From Rhynchosporium graminicola (taxonomy: Eukaryota > Ascomycota > Leotiomycetes > Helotiales > Ploettnerulaceae), in assembly GCA_900074885.1 (NCBI GenBank), contig FJUW01000002.1, positions 186,001-250,000 of the forward strand: DNA of 64,000 nucleotides, given 5' to 3'. Each line of letters starts with the position of its first letter. The first letter of the stretch is position 1. Shown here one piece after another: positions 11,789-20,840 of the stretch. Position numbers and translations under genes: made by a program. The notes below the pieces were generated by a model. It was not told the origin of the DNA, ran no database searches, and saw only the letters and a program-made list of their open reading frames with translations.

Positions 11789-12669
11789 TCAACTGACCAC
11801 AATTCCATATCTATGATACGGGAAATTCACCAAATTTTCCAACCGCTCAGCCCACCCGTCTCCTACCTCACCAACCAGATGCATATCCACATCACCAGCC
11901 TCTCCTGTCCTTCCAGCCAAAACTTCAACCTCTCTATCCTGAAACTCAGTGAAAAGCTCGGGATGCGGAACCCAGACGACTCTCATCCCAGCCCTCCTAC
12001 CACTTTCCACACCAGGCACAGAATCCTCAAACACAAGACATTCTTCTGGCAAAATCTCCCTCTCACCATCCTTAAGCGTCTCGTTAATAACCTTCAAAGC
12101 CAACAAATAAATATCTGGGCTCGGCTTCCCTCTGCCCTTAGGAATCCTCTCATCATCTCCCAAGATCCTCCTCTCATCTTCAAACACAGTGAACATTCTA
12201 TCCTGCAAATGCGCAGTCTTAAGCCCAAAAGGCTTTGTATGAGAACTCGTCGCTAATGCAATATGAACTTTATCCTGCTTAGTATTTTTAGCCGTAGCTA
12301 GCTCCGAGAGTAGAACTTCTACACCAGCTAAAGGTTTGCAAGTTGGGAAATGCTCGTTTTGAATAGCGAGCACTTCGGACATATATTGCTCGCGTGATAC
12401 AGGGAGTTGTGCCCAATCGTGAAGGACGTCTCCAGCTGCTTTGCCGGCGCGACCTTGCATTTTGGCTTTGATGGACCATGGGATGTTGGGTTTGCCGTAT
12501 TTGTTCAGGACTGCGTTGGTTGCTATTGTGTATTTCTCTTCGGAGTCGATGAGAAGCCCATCCATGTCGAATAGACATGCCCTTACGGGTGGGAAACTGA
12601 GGGTGTTTATTAGTCAGATTGCTTTATACCTATGTGAGAGTATACTTACTCTGTCCTCGTTACTGGCAT
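11789..12669 (-). CDS. HAD-superfamily phosphatase (GS1/HDHD1 pseudouridine-5'-phosphatase-like)
   Basis: A soluble HAD hydrolase that likely dephosphorylates a small sugar or nucleoside phosphate. Two exons are inferred: a 20-nt first exon 12669-12650 (Met-Pro-Val-Thr-Arg-Thr plus 2 nt) and 12596-11789, giving 275 aa. Joining them yields FPPVRACLFDMDGLLIDSE. HAD motif I is DMDG with the nucleophile and acid/base aspartates, motif II is LATSSH, motif III is the Lys of RGKPSPDIYL, and motif IV is CLVFEDSVPGVESGRRAGM. A four-helix cap lies between motifs I and II. This matches the GS1/HDHD1 class, but related fungal HADs act on glycerol-phosphate or 2-deoxyglucose-phosphate, so the substrate is open. 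Starting at the internal ATG 12565 instead would lose the nucleophile, which supports the spliced start. Confidence 0.88.
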
Positions 12670-12851
12670 AGCTTTTGAGCATGTAAAATATGATGTTTCT
12701 TCAATGTCTCTCCACCTAGACTTCCATGTCAACGTGAAATGTGGGGGAGGGGTAACACTACAGGGGCCATAAAAATCGGACCGGAAGCAATTCCGCCTAG
12801 AAACAGGTTTGGGGTGTCTTTACTCAACTTCAGCAGCTCGCAGCTTTCACC
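12670..12851. promoter_or_regulatory. Short divergent promoter (HAD phosphatase / TPR protein)
   Basis: Only 182 nt separate the two start codons. No obvious TATA box. Coordinated expression is possible but is inferred from spacing alone. Confidence 0.5.
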
Positions 12852-13840
12852 ATGTCGACCAGAACAGAACGTTTCCAACGTAGAGGCGCTGAGAAGAAAG
12901 ATGAAAAAACCGAGGAACCAGAAGAGATAATCAGATTCTCTGCCGAGGAAGAAGTTGTATGTTTCTGTGCCTCGCAATACGCGACTCACTCGACTGTTTG
13001 CTGATGTTGGCCAGGCGCTGCTCGAAGAATCGAATACCGTGAAGAAAGAGGCCAACGATCTGTTTGCAAAATCCTCTTTCCAAGATGCGATAGTTACATA
13101 CGATAAGGCACTCGCTGCCTGCCCGAACTATTTGGAGTATGAAGTTGCGGTGTTGAAGAGCAATGTGGCGGCGTGTCACTTGAAGCTGGAGGATTGGAAG
13201 GAGGCTGTCAAAGCTGCGTCTGCCGCGCTGGAAGGTCTGGATCGATTGCAAGGCATAGGCAAAGATAATGCGGGCAAGGAAGAGGGGGAAGATACGAAGG
13301 TTGAGGAGGAAGAGGCAGATGAGGAGATTGTCAGTGCCGGTGCTTCAAAGGCAGAGGATACTTCAGATAAGGGAAAGAGAGAGGCCGATATCGACAGAAT
13401 AAGGGGAAAGGCTTTGATGAGGAGGGCAAGAGCTAGAAGTGAGCTTGGAGGATGGTCAGGCTTACAGGGAGCGGAAGAGGGTACCACAAATCATCTACTA
13501 CATGGACTGGGTCTGGCTAATGTGTATCAGATTATAAAAAACTCGTCAAAATGTCAAATCTGTCCGCTGCAGATAGGAAGATCGTTCAGCGGCAGTTGGT
13601 ACAGCTTCCTCCACGGACGAAAGCGGCCCAAGAGAAAGAAATGGGAGAGATGATGGGAAAGTTGAAAGAGGTCAGTGTTTGTCCTCTATGTTCCTGATCT
13701 TATACTTACTTTTACAGCTTGGCAATGGGATTCTTAAACCTTTCGGTCTCTCGACGAACAATTTTCAGATGCAAAAGGATCCAACCACGGGCGGTTATAG
13801 CATGAATTTTAACCAAGGAGGCTCTCCTGCTAGTCAATGA
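12852..13840 (+). CDS. TPR protein, TTC1-like (tetratricopeptide repeat protein 1 family)
   Basis: A cytosolic tetratricopeptide protein; animal TTC1 binds Hsp90/Hsp70 and small GTPases, so a co-chaperone role is likely but unproven. Exons: 12852-12956, 13015-13480, 13531-13670 and 13718-13840, giving 277 aa. After a charged N-terminus ([19 protein letters not shown]) come the repeats: [20 protein letters not shown] with [14 protein letters not shown], then [23 protein letters not shown], and, after an acidic insert, [26 protein letters not shown]. The C-terminal part has [17 protein letters not shown] and [17 protein letters not shown], which is typical of TTC1 orthologues. The acidic stretch ([16 protein letters not shown]) in the TPR region is longer than in animal TTC1. 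All splice joins keep frame. Confidence 0.88.
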
Positions 13841-14892
13841 TACCAACATGGACTTTTTCAAGTGTCCACACACTGGCTACCAACTTGAGCCGCGATCGAC
13901 AGCCGTATTTTTCAAACGGCACTTGCAGCCCTAGGTTCTAGACTCTGTAGAGCCATGATCATGCCACGTGATTTCAATGAACCAACTTCCTCGTTCAAGG
14001 GTCAGTCACCTACTCTGGTCCAGGACTTTCCGATCTTCTTTCATCCTATCGACCGCCAATTTCTTCCACATGTTTCAATACTCCGCACTGAGCCTCTGCT
14101 GCTACGACTTCGGCCTCTGACTTCGAACGCGAGGGGCAGTTATCAGAACCCCGCCACAAGCGTCGGCCAATCCCTGCTTCCAGATATGCCACGCTTTTGA
14201 CATGCCCGTCTTGCATAACATATCGAAACACTGTTTTAGTCTGTGCCCAATTCATGTAAGCATGTTAGTTGAAGTTTGTCCTACATCTCCCAATCAGAAA
14301 TATGTTCGAACACACATAGATGCCTCAGCTTACCGCTGAGTGGTTGAGCTTCTCAAATGACTTCGCTGACACTACAATTGGTGATAAATCTGTAGCGGGC
14401 AGCAAAGCAGACTCAATTCGTGAACACCATTTCAAATTCGATCGTATAACGAGATTCGCTCAAGGATCTTGACGGCTTTCCCGTTTGGGACTGTCACGTC
14501 GCTCCACTACTGCAGGGGCGTTGGAGTATATTTATATGGGTAAGCCCTGGATCTCCGCCACTTACCCGTCCATGAACTTCACAATATCAAGCTTCAAGTT
14601 CCCTTACATTATTCAGGAGCAAAACCGCGCAATTTCAGAAATTTAATGTTGAATATTTCGATTTTTTGCAAGAATTTACGGAATTTAAGCGAAAACACCA
14701 TCACATGCTAGCTAGCGAAAATCACAACTCACTGTTTCCAGAAGCTACGATCCGCTTCCTGGAGTCATACCTAAACTAAGATAAGCCACTCTAGAGCTGA
14801 TCACACCGACTACTGAAGTACCTATAAAAAATTCAGTTTCGACGCTCAGCATTTACACCTCACGAAAGGAAAAACACCAACCGACCGCCAAA
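13841..14892. other. Intergenic, AT-rich towards its end, with TATA-like elements
   Basis: No convincing gene. GTATATTTATATGG lies near 14525, and CTATAAAAAATT near 14821 is about 70 nt upstream of the start of the next gene and is its likely TATA box. Confidence 0.55.
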
Positions 14893-15318
14893 ATGACAGT
14901 TATAACAATGTCCCCAATGTCTACGACGACCGTTCCGATCTCACTGTTTCCCCCAGCATTAACACACTCACTCAACATCGCATCGTCGTTCCAACGCCTC
15001 CTCAGCACGACGACACTCTTCCTCTTCTTGCGGACATACATGCTCTCCCTCATTCTTCTCAAGAACTCATTTTACGTCTCGCAAGTCCTACTCCTCAAGG
15101 CATTCTACACTTCATTACTCGTCGCCAACAACAGCTTTGCAATAGCCAAGGAAGTCACTATGAGGGCATGGAAAGCCAGTGAGAGTTTAAGGAAGAAGCT
15201 GTTTTTCGAATTCATGGTTTTTATACTTGGTGGTGGGAATGTGCTTTTCTTACTTGTGTTTTGGCCGGGTTGGATTGTGCCTTTGTCTGTGTATGGGATG
15301 TGGGTGGCTTGGGGTTGA
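14893..15318 (+). CDS. Small membrane protein of unknown function
   Basis: I do not recognise this protein. It is 141 aa in one exon, with a favourable start context (CCAAAATGA) and a TATA-like CTATAAAAAA about 70 nt upstream. The protein is strongly hydrophobic. Predicted membrane stretches are around residues 40-55 (TLFLFLRTYMLSLILL), 60-80 (FYVSQVLLLKAFYTSLLVA) and 107-140 (FMVFILGGGNVLFLLVFW, then WIVPLSVYGMWVAWG). A short basic linker, WKASESLRKK, separates the last two. There is no cleavable-looking signal peptide. It could be a lineage-specific membrane protein; a spurious open frame is possible, but the AT-rich promoter, Kozak context and ordered hydrophobic pattern argue for a gene. 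An internal ATG (codon 6) is also possible. Confidence 0.55.
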   Translation: MTVITMSPMSTTTVPISLFPPALTHSLNIASSFQRLLSTTTLFLFLRTYMLSLILLKNSFYVSQVLLLKAFYTSLLVANNSFAIAKEVTMRAWKASESLRKKLFFEFMVFILGGGNVLFLLVFWPGWIVPLSVYGMWVAWG

Positions 15319-16915
15319 AAGATGCTGATGGAGATATGCATACGAATCAAGATACAGGTATGTGACATTATGTGCTCCTTCGAATGGATATCTTTCGATA
15401 CTAATTTATCTATAGGAAAAGACCTTCGATTTGGTTATCGTCCAATATTGCACAATCTCACCAGAGCTGAGTCTCATCAGGCTCACCCCTTCTCCGCCCA
15501 TTTGGCAACCGCTTTCCTACCTGGTTACTTTGTATTCAGTCTTGCCGTGGAGAGTATGAAGCTGTGTATTCGGTTCTCCCTACTATCGACACATCAATTA
15601 GAATACAGACATCCGGCGCCTGTGTCAAGGGGAAACCATTGGTGCGGGAACTACGTACAAAAGTCTAAATACTGGGACTTCGGAAGAAGGCTCTAGATGT
15701 ACCTAGAATCACGACACCTTCCGGGTTGAGGGTTTGGAAAATTTGCGGCATTGTGGGCACTAGAGCCGAGTTCAATAAATTCTCAATATTAGCCGGATCT
15801 AGCATATCATTATTCTCTCTTTCTGTGTTCACCAGGTGACCTGTACAATCGTCCCACTTGGCGTGCCAGGAGTGAGGAGCGGCTCGGACCGTACCCGACG
15901 AGTGAGCCGCCGAATACGTGTTTGAGTCAGGTGATACTTACGCGCCGGATAAACGAGTACTTGTATGGCACATGTGAGGTTTATGTCCATCGTATTCGTC
16001 TATTATTTGGAAGGAATGCCAGCAGGAAAGCACGAATCGTCCTACGGCATACACTAGCAGGGATGGGATGCGATGAAGCGAGAGAAGTCAAGAAAGGGAC
16101 GAGGGACTGAACCGAGGAATTAGTTGGAAAGTCAATAAAGACTGCTGGTTATTTCCAAATTCTGTGATTTGTTCCATCTTTCCAAATTACATAATATATC
16201 TCAGACAGCTCGTTTACTAGCCCAGCTCCCTCCCCAGAACAAGTTAAGCAGTAGATGATGAAGAGCAAAATTTCGTGATCACACATGACACCTCAGCATT
16301 GAGATACCAAACATGACCCATGTTTTAATGCCTGTGAAACTAAGAACTATGGCCAGAACATGAGTTCGCTACTAGAGGCTACTGATATCAGTATGAGGTT
16401 ATTGAATAATTCTTTTCGGTACTGAGTAGGCATTGGGGTTAGGTAACAACGAGTAATAACATTCATTCAAATTTATGATTAAAAACCTCAGGGGCCGAAG
16501 TCGTCAAATTGATATTGTGGCTTGGGATTGAAACACTAAATGCTACTATGACTGTAATCAGAAAATATCATGTTTCAGATCAATACAGGCCTCTTACCAT
16601 AGTTCAAGTCGTGAACTGCCAACAAAACGTCACAGTATCGAATCAAGTACCCGCTTCAAATGAAGCGGGCAAATCGTTGAATTTGTTATTCACTACCTCA
16701 GCAAGCAAACCCCTCAAGTCCTGTGATCCTTGTCCTGTGGCCAGGCCCCAAGTCTATAAAATGAAATCCATCTTGTCCTTCTATTCCTCCCGAACAAATA
16801 ATATTCAGGTAAAGCTCACCAGCAACCGCAAGCTTCCACATCTACCACAGACGAAGCCGATCAATACCAAGCATCTCGCTTTTACTACCGTCCTTCACTT
16901 TACTCTAGACAGAAG
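15319..16915. other. Gene-poor region, promoter of the small Cys-rich gene at its right end
   Basis: Short open frames only; none has a recognisable domain. TCTATAAAATG at about 16754-16764 is a good TATA box roughly 155 nt upstream of the ATG at 16916. Confidence 0.55.
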
Positions 16916-17125
16916 ATGTGTAAGCATCACTTTTATAAATACCTGTGCTGCGAGAAAAAAACTCACATCGAGTATGAGTATTGTCTGACTCCGGGAGAGT
17001 GTCCTTGCTATGGCATCAAAGACACTCCTCTTAATCGTACACGGTGCAGCAAATGTCGAGCGAAGGATGCGAAGAAGAAGAGAGATGACTACAGGAGACA
17101 TGTTAAGCCCAGTCCCTACTGGTAG
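16916..17125 (+). CDS. Small Cys-rich basic protein (intact member of a tandem pair)
   Basis: 69 aa in a single exon with a TATA box upstream. No signal peptide: it begins MCKHHFYKYLCC, so it is probably intracellular. Cysteines are at positions 2, 11, 12, 23, 29 and 31, followed by a CSKCRAK pair. The C-terminus is very basic and ends VKPSPYW. The spacing C-x2-C plus His/Cys near the N-terminus would suit a small zinc site; this is inference. It resembles the many very short fungal proteins starting MCK with paired cysteines, whose function is not known to me. A diverged second copy lies 950 nt downstream (18079-18294), with the same ends, the same central cysteine spacing and a similar promoter, so the frame is under some constraint. 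Confidence 0.65.
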   Translation: MCKHHFYKYLCCEKKTHIEYEYCLTPGECPCYGIKDTPLNRTRCSKCRAKDAKKKRDDYRRHVKPSPYW

Positions 17126-18078
17126 GGAGCCTGGGATTTTGTGCATATGAAGTGATGGGCTTTTGCTTTCGGGGTCAGACTTGGATACTGGGACTTAAAT
17201 ATAGGTATCGAGCAAGAATAAAGAAATAGCCTGCTTCTGAAGCTATTTTTAGTGACTGAATGTGAATCAACAGAATGTAGATACATACTCAAAGTCAAGG
17301 GCACCAGCCGAGGATTAGCACGAAAGTCAACGAACGATAGCCAGGATTTTTGTAGCTTTTTGCAATCAAGCATCTTCTTGTGTTATATGCCCTAGCTCAG
17401 AGAGTATTTTTCCGTTCAATAAGATAATATCTGAAGTCACGATATCAAACTAACAGTTTGCTTTCTTGTTCTGGGGAGCTCACGAAGATATTCAAGACCC
17501 TGAGCTCACCTAATCTTTCGAAAGTTGGAAAGTATCACAGAAATTTAATTCTGTATTGCTCTCTCTATCGAACGCACCATAGGTCAGGCTCGGAGCATAC
17601 ATCCACATGGTTATATACCTTAGATAGTCAAAAGCTCCTAGTCATTGAATTGACATGCAGAATCGAAGTCTGATCTCACGGACGTACTGTGTAGTACCTC
17701 GATGAAGTTCGGGTATTCATAATTTAATTCTATATCGAAACTTCTTCCAAAGCTTGAGTCGTATACGTCAGGAATATGTTGATATATCAGAGTATCCATC
17801 GACTTTTTGAGACAAGATGCTATGTGATTCATCATCACATTGAAAGATCCTACTTATAAGCAAGTGGTTCCAAATGCAATTTCTGCCAGCTCACAAAGGT
17901 ATAAAGCTAAAGCTGTCTCCCAGTTTTCTCTCCAGCGTAAATACTGACCATCTATTCCACTCAACAAGCTGCAGCTTTTCCACGAGCCAACACTTCGTCA
18001 AGGACAGAAGTCCTAGATCTACGACCCTAGCCGTAGCCGCACCAGTAGCTGCTATCATTCGAAGGAAAGAAGGAGGTT
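17126..18078. other. Spacer between the two Cys-rich copies
   Basis: 3' flank of the first copy and promoter of the second. GGTATAAAG at about 17898-17906 is a TATA-like element some 175 nt before the ATG of the second copy, a spacing similar to that of the first. No other gene seen. Confidence 0.55.
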
Positions 18079-18294
18079 ATGTGCAAGGAACACGTAAATC
18101 GTTGTAAGAATTGCAAGAAGCTAAAATTCCATTAGGACGAGGACTGTCATGGTGACGACGAGAATCCTTGCGAAGGCATCGAGAAAGCCTACCATGATTA
18201 TAACAAGGACAATTGTAGCAATTGTCGAGCGAAGAAGGCTAAAGAAGCGAGGGATCATTACAGGCGCTATGTAAAGCCTAGTCGCTTTTGGTAA
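18079..18294 (+). pseudogene. Second copy of the small Cys-rich protein, interrupted by in-frame TAG at codon 19
   Basis: A 72-codon frame from ATG to TAA that aligns end to end with the intact copy at 16916. It begins MCKEHVNRCKNC and ends CSNCRAKKAKEARDHYRR then YVKPSRFW. Codon 19 (18133-18135) is TAG where the intact copy has Glu, one base away from GAG. Everything after the stop keeps frame and keeps the conserved C-x2-C-RAK and VKPSxxW ending, so the break looks recent. Alternatives: removal of a very short 42-nt GTAAAT...TTAG intron (18094-18135) would restore an open frame but delete the aligned N-terminal cysteines; stop readthrough is also conceivable. I favour a young pseudogene. 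Confidence 0.65.
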
Positions 18295-19096
18295 CAAGCT
18301 TGATCTGGTAGATTGATGGGCTCTAGGCTTAAGGCAGAGGATACTAGACACTTGATTGTTAGTGATCTCGATTAAGTATCAGGTAATATCCTAATTTGAG
18401 TCGAGTCTTGTGTTCTCAACGAAGCAGACTTGTGAAATGCATGTTCGGAGTCAAGGTCGTGATGATGAACACCAAAGCAGAGCAGTGAAACGCTGTCCAG
18501 CTATTTTATAGCTCCCCAAGATCTAAGGAGAAGATATCGCCTACTTGCTATCAAAATATTTGTAGGAGGTTGGAAGCTCACAGCGAGGCTGGCCAACTTT
18601 GTCTCTAGCTAAGTCGAGCAAATGACCTAGGAGAGTTACATATAGGGCCTGATATGGCAAGCGTGATAAAAGTCGTGTGGTATTTATGGCTCATCTGCGC
18701 AAGTACTATTCTAAGGTCAGGATACTAACGATCGACTTGCTCTAATCGCTTGATATTAGAATAACTTGCCAAGAACTCTTCAACAGTGTGCCTAGCCTCC
18801 GAGGGTTCTTTTCAAGGTGGCGATTATATCGTACTCGGGTAAATTTATCTTGACATATGCAATGAATTGCCATAATATGCGTTACGTAGTAAGTCGCGGG
18901 GTAAGCAAGTGGGGGACGCTTCAGTGACTAGATTTCAAGCGATCGTAGACTCCCGTCTTCCCGTCACTATAATTACCTATGCCAACGTTCACTTACCCTT
19001 TATTGTACAAGCGTTTTTAATCATTCAAATGAATATGAGCCAGCTCTCAAGATTATAATACAATCTATACTTATTTTCACATCTTCTGTCACCACC
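18295..19096. other. Intergenic, promoter region of the hemerythrin-like gene
   Basis: No gene seen. The first ~60 nt still resemble the 3' flank of the intact Cys-rich copy (shared GATGGGCT and GGATACT blocks), showing that the duplication extends past the stop codon. Confidence 0.5.
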
Positions 19097-19774
19097 ATGC
19101 TCGTCTCCGAAGCCATTGGCCAAGACCATCATTATCTCGACCAATGCTACGACAATCTCAAAGCAGCTTCAACTACCGAAGATAAAACCAAATGGAGGAA
19201 CATGCTTGTGTGGAACCTTGCTCGCCACGCCATCAGCGAAGAATTGATAGTCTACCCAGCCATGGAGAAACATCTTGGCGAGAAAGGGAAAGAGCTTACC
19301 AAAACAGACTTTGCGCAACATCAAGCCGTACTTTCTACCTTCTCATTCCCTCCTTCCCGACTCCACCTACTGTATACACATGGCCATCTCTAAACTTAAG
19401 CCGCTCACACAAAACAGGTAAAGGAAGACCTCTTCAAGCTCCAATCTCTGTCCCCGGCGTGCTCGGAATTTCCACCTTTACTGGAACAACTCATGACCGA
19501 TCTCCACCACCATATCGAGCACGAGAAAGATGTCGATATGCCGCTTCTAGAAAAGGTAATCTCACAAGCAGAGTCGGAGAAGATTGCCTTGAGCTTCATG
19601 CGCACGAAGAAGCTCGTGCCTACGAAATCGCATCCTGGTGCGCCGACGAGCAATCCTTGGACAGAGGGTCTCGCAGGCCTGTTGGCTGCGCCGGTCGATA
19701 AGTTGAGGACTTTGATGGAGAGCTTTCCGGATGAGGAGACGGGAAGTGCGGAAGTGGATTGGAGTCAAATGTGA
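19097..19774 (+). CDS. Hemerythrin-like (HHE) domain protein
   Basis: A cytosolic protein of the hemerythrin HHE cation-binding family, expected to hold a di-iron site in a four-helix bundle; fungal members are linked to oxygen, iron or nitrosative-stress handling, but the specific role is unknown. Two exons, 19097-19327 and 19418-19774, give 195 aa. Ligand-bearing segments: DHHYLDQCYDNL (H11, H12), ARHAISEELIVYPAMEKHL (H44, E48), DFAQHQAV (H75, split by the intron) and DLHHHIEHEKDVDMPLLEK near residues 103-122. The intron is 90 nt, and joining gives HQAVKEDLFKLQ in frame. No signal peptide or membrane span. The C-terminal tail (TSNPWTEGLAGLLAAPVDKLR) is common in fungal relatives. Confidence 0.88.
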
Positions 19775-20840
19775 TAGATGGAGGAATGGATGTGTATTTA
19801 TTGAATGATAGTGTTATGAAAATCAGAAAACTTGGCTTCAAGTTACTTTCTGCCGGCTTCAAAGGGGTGAATGAAATCTTTGCTTTCTTTTACTAGAAGT
19901 TCGTTGAGTCTTGGAATGCCTAGATGAACTCCATTGGAATTAATCAATATCAGGAGTTCTGCTCCTTGTCCTAAAATCAACAAACAGTAGCTCACCTGTG
20001 TAGAAGGAATTGGTTAATTGAGAAGAAATCAAGAGAACTCCCAAGAACTTAGGAGTTATTTCATAGGGATGTTTTCTAGCAAGAGTCAATTTTAGCTTCA
20101 CAAATCCTAAAAAATTCTTAAGCCAGCCCGCATTAGTTCAAAGTTGCACAAGTTGTAAAAATCTATAATTTCATTTGCTTTCGTCAATCGTGATTATCGC
20201 TATGCTATGTTATGCCAAGGGCTTAAAGACAATGCATCGCAAATGCAACGCATGCCATGTCAGATTCCTTCGCGAATTCTTCGCATGTCCATGAAATTCA
20301 TGCCCTAACATGCAGAAAAGTGAACGCAGTCTTATGTGAGGGGGGTATCGCAGTAAAGCAACGCGTCATGAAAACCAACCCGAGAGATCCTTCCAGTATG
20401 AACGCCACCATCAGGCAAAACCCATGCCATGCAGTCCAAAGTCAAAGATTCCTCCCATGTCTCCAAAGACTCCCCCAAATTCAGCGCGCAAAATCGTTGT
20501 GACGACCGGAAAAGAAAGAGCTGGATGGTAGCGCGGCTATCGTCGTATTGCGATGCGCCGAGGAGACGTACAGAGAGAAGTTAACTGTCCAGAACGTTTT
20601 GAGTTTGATTTCAAAGCCTTCCAAATGAAAATCCCTCAAAGTCTGCAATGCTCCCCCAAATCCATCGTAAGAATCCATGTAGGAAATTCGGTTTTGTACC
20701 AAAGAAAATCAACGCGACGCTGCCATATCAAGCTGGCTAGTAAAAGATCTTGGGGCGTATGTAGTCCATCAACTCAATGAAAGAGGATCAGACATGCCCT
20801 AGAAGAGGATCAAGAAAGTGATCAGTACTCCCGAAGAAGG
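19775..20840. other. Intergenic, convergent 3' ends
   Basis: About 1 kb between the HHE gene (+) and the next minus-strand gene. Repeated GCATGCCATG-like words occur around 20250-20440. No gene seen. Confidence 0.5.

Noticed and set aside
18094..18135. 42-nt GTAAAT...TTAG intron that would rescue the second Cys-rich copy
   Set aside because: Shorter than any other intron seen here, and its removal would delete the cysteines that align exactly with the intact copy.
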